Below, piece after piece: positions 62,611-64,000 of a stretch of 64,000 bases of DNA; position 1 is the stretch's first letter, and each line of letters opens with the position of its first letter. Below the pieces are notes generated by a model. It ran no database searches and had not been told where the DNA came from. It was given only the letters and a program-made list of their open reading frames with translations. The translations under genes and the position numbers were made by a program. This DNA is from Methanolacinia paynteri (lineage in GTDB: Archaea; Halobacteriota; Methanomicrobia; Methanomicrobiales; Methanomicrobiaceae): positions 368,777-432,776 of the forward strand of contig NZ_KN360928.1 of NCBI RefSeq assembly GCF_000784355.1, read 5' to 3'.

Positions 62611-63180
62611 ATGTATTATAAAATGAAGCTCATTGACAAGGTGCGCGTGCCTCCCAACCGTCTTGGTGAGGATTTGAGTTCCGTTGTTCTCGACGAACTC
62701 CAGCAGCAGCTTGAGGGAAGTATCGATAAAGATATCGGGATCTTCATTGCCGTGACAGAGATACACGACATAGGCGAAGGCGACATTATTCCCGGAGACG
62801 GGGCGGTATATTACCATGTCGAGTTCGATGCCGTCGTCCTGCGTCTTGCAATGCAGGAGGTTATCGAGGGAGAGGTCGTCGAAACGACGAGTTTCGGTGC
62901 CTTCGTTTCGCTCGGCCCGATCGACGCGATGCTCCACGTAAGCCAGATCTCGGACGATTTCATCAACTATGACGAGAAGAACGGACGTCTGGTCTGCCAG
63001 GAAACAAGGAGGCAGATCTCTGTCGGCGATATAGTTCGCGGGCGTGTGGTCTCGCTGAGTCTTTCGGAGAGGGACCCGAGGGAGAGCAAGATCGGCCTTA
63101 CAATGAGGCAGGCAGGTCTCGGAACGGGCCAGTGGCTTACAGAGGAGATGGAGGCGGAAAAGGCAGATGGCTCCTCGTAA
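62611..63180 (+). CDS. rpo7: RNA polymerase subunit Rpo7 (RpoE')
   Basis: This 189-residue subunit, homologous to eukaryotic Rpb7, binds RNA leaving the polymerase. The N-terminal RNP-like domain (MYYKMKLIDKVRVPP, GDGAVYYHVEFDAVV) is followed by an S1 domain (GEVVETTSFGAFVSLGPIDAMLHVSQI). It pairs with Rpo4, not seen here. The gene overlaps spt4 by 14 bases. Confidence 0.96.
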   Translation: MYYKMKLIDKVRVPPNRLGEDLSSVVLDELQQQLEGSIDKDIGIFIAVTEIHDIGEGDIIPGDGAVYYHVEFDAVVLRLAMQEVIEGEVVETTSFGAFVSLGPIDAMLHVSQISDDFINYDEKNGRLVCQETRRQISVGDIVRGRVVSLSLSERDPRESKIGLTMRQAGLGTGQWLTEEMEAEKADGSS

Positions 63181-63370
63181 TAAGAAAAATCTCAGGGTAT
63201 GCCGCGTATGCCATCATGTAGTCGAAGGCGAATCGTGCATGACATGCGGCAGCACGAATCTCAGCGAGGACTGGGCAGGTTACCTGTATATAGTCGACCC
63301 GAAGAACTCGGAGATCGCAAAGAAGATGAATATCGATATGCCCGGCAGGTACGCCCTTAAAGTACGCTGA
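63167..63370 (+). CDS. spt4: Transcription elongation factor Spt4 (RpoE'')
   Basis: This 67-residue zinc protein has the two CxxC pairs CRVC and CMTC, then SEDWAGYLYIVDPKNSEIAKKM, as in archaeal Spt4. With Spt5 it raises RNA polymerase processivity. Its start lies inside the end of rpo7, a conserved arrangement. Confidence 0.95.
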   Translation: MAPRNKKNLRVCRVCHHVVEGESCMTCGSTNLSEDWAGYLYIVDPKNSEIAKKMNIDMPGRYALKVR

Positions 63371-63380
63371 GTCCGTTGAA

Positions 63381-63881
63381 ATGAACTGGTATCTTCCCGA
63401 ACGGCACAGGGACAGATTTAAAGAGCCTTTCGGGAGACTCTTCCCTGATATCAGGGCTGCGCTTGAGTATTCAGGCGGCGCACCCGTTTTTGCAGTTGGT
63501 GATGTAGTCACCTACAATCTCGTGAGAAATGATGTAGTCCCGGAGATTGCAGTTATCGACGGAATTACGATGAGGGAGCCGTGCAGCAGGACACCCCGTC
63601 TTCGTTCGTCAAGATTCGAGGTCGAAAATCCTCCCGGGATGATCACCGGAGAACTTATCGACACTCTTATGCTTGCACTTGAGTCGAGGCCGGCGCTCGT
63701 TCATGTAAACGGCGAAGAGGATCTTGCTGTAATTCCGCTTGTGAGAATAGTTCCCGACGGGTCTGCGGTTTTTTACGGCCAGCCGGGGGAGGGTGTCGTC
63801 GTGAAAATTGTCGATGAAGAGGCAAGGCGTCTTGCCGACGAACTTTTCTCGCTCTTTGAAGCGGATAATTCCTGTGAATAA
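63381..63881 (+). CDS. GTP-dependent dephospho-CoA kinase (DUF359)
   Basis: This 166-residue protein matches the archaeal dephospho-CoA kinase family (formerly DUF359, PF04019). Conserved stretches are FAVGDVVTYNL (near residue 38), IAVIDGITMREP with the key Asp, ENPPGMIT, VNGEEDLAVIPLV (with the Glu-Asp pair), and VFYGQPGEGVV. It performs the last step of coenzyme A synthesis using GTP. It follows spt4 by ten bases in the conserved operon. Confidence 0.93.
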   Translation: MNWYLPERHRDRFKEPFGRLFPDIRAALEYSGGAPVFAVGDVVTYNLVRNDVVPEIAVIDGITMREPCSRTPRLRSSRFEVENPPGMITGELIDTLMLALESRPALVHVNGEEDLAVIPLVRIVPDGSAVFYGQPGEGVVVKIVDEEARRLADELFSLFEADNSCE

Positions 63882-63886
63882 TCTTT

Positions 63887-64000
63887 AAATCTTTTTTAAA
63901 TTGGGCATAAGCCTCTGAAGAGGGAGCCCAGGCGCAAAGTTCTTCGCTTTCAATCAGATACCTGCGAAATTGCGATAGCCCTGCCTGGAAAAAAGATGAG
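63887..64000 (+). promoter_or_regulatory. Promoter and structured leader region at the window's end
   Basis: CTTTAAAT and TTTTAAATT stretches after the dephospho-CoA kinase gene may form a TATA element. The following about 100 bases can fold: CCTCT pairs with AGAGG near 63912-63923, and CCAGGC (63928-63933) with GCCTGG (63983-63988). An ATG at 63996 could begin the next gene, often ribosomal protein eS24 in this operon. The window stops there, so leader, RNA gene and coding region cannot be told apart. Confidence 0.3.

Noticed and set aside
1..64000. tRNA genes and CRISPR arrays
   Set aside because: I read the intergenic gaps for T-loop (GTTCGAATC-like) sequences and for regularly spaced repeats; the only regular array is the coding 42-bp repeat at 3.8 kb. 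A covariance-model scan would be decisive.

Overview
This window comes from a methanogenic euryarchaeon, most likely of the order Methanomicrobiales (close to Methanoplanus/Methanolacinia; family resemblance from memory, not a search). It carries methenyl-H4MPT cyclohydrolase (mch), the YcaO enzyme of methyl-coenzyme M reductase modification, methanogenesis marker 12, a DUF2098 protein, DNA polymerase D small subunit, Orc1/Cdc6, a thermosome, aIF2-gamma, Rpo7, Spt4, TiaS and the AglB oligosaccharyltransferase. Many genes have TATA-like boxes about 25-35 bases before the start codon and no Shine-Dalgarno (leaderless style); others carry strong GGAGG-type sites. I saw no tRNA, rRNA or CRISPR array. 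No gap between genes exceeds 300 bases.

Layout. 1-2.3 kb: end of a sensor kinase, a methyltransferase behind a double palindrome, and two small genes, one holin-accessory-like. 2.5-7.2 kb: a repeat-rich PEGA/PGF-CTERM surface protein, two lipid-linked-sugar glycosyltransferases and a cupin. 7.3-11.4 kb: cyclophilin, a hypothetical gene pair, a lipoprotein and PolD small subunit. 11.5-18.2 kb: an accessory block of membrane proteins, lipoproteins and two HTH regulators. A CxxC-containing HTH regulator heads an overlapping operon of three membrane proteins that share a Trp-Cys-Pro motif. The regulator and a nearby lipoprotein gene carry the same TGTCAA-N10-TTGACA site directly at the start codon. 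18.3-25.1 kb: small membrane proteins, an AIM24-like protein, and a signalling set (PstS-like lipoprotein, REC-PAS protein, large hybrid kinase). 25.1-25.9 kb: a compact RuvC-only TnpB-like gene.

26-36.4 kb is mostly core metabolism and replication: gate-domain transporter, mch, cdc6, apgM, sugar epimerase, uraA-upp and DUF368. 36.5-48.1 kb mixes core genes (marker 12) with accessory ones: a CPBP protease, a PD-(D/E)XK-like protein, a soluble chemoreceptor, an AT-rich pair (six-helix membrane protein + TIR/winged-helix protein) and two sensor kinases with related sensor domains. 48.2-57.9 kb: thermosome, an HTH regulator, tiaS, and a surface-glycan set (glycosyltransferase, asnB, aglB). 58.1-60.8 kb: ycaO, DUF2098, nikR and a JAMM-protease gene whose second codon is a stop. 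60.9-64 kb: the conserved information-processing operon aIF2-gamma, PIN, rpo7, spt4, dephospho-CoA kinase.

The main candidates for undescribed systems are the Trp-Cys-Pro membrane/lipoprotein cassette with its shared operator, the membrane+TIR pair, the ArsR gene followed by two proteins with matching C-terminal coiled coils, and the RuvC-only TnpB homologue.
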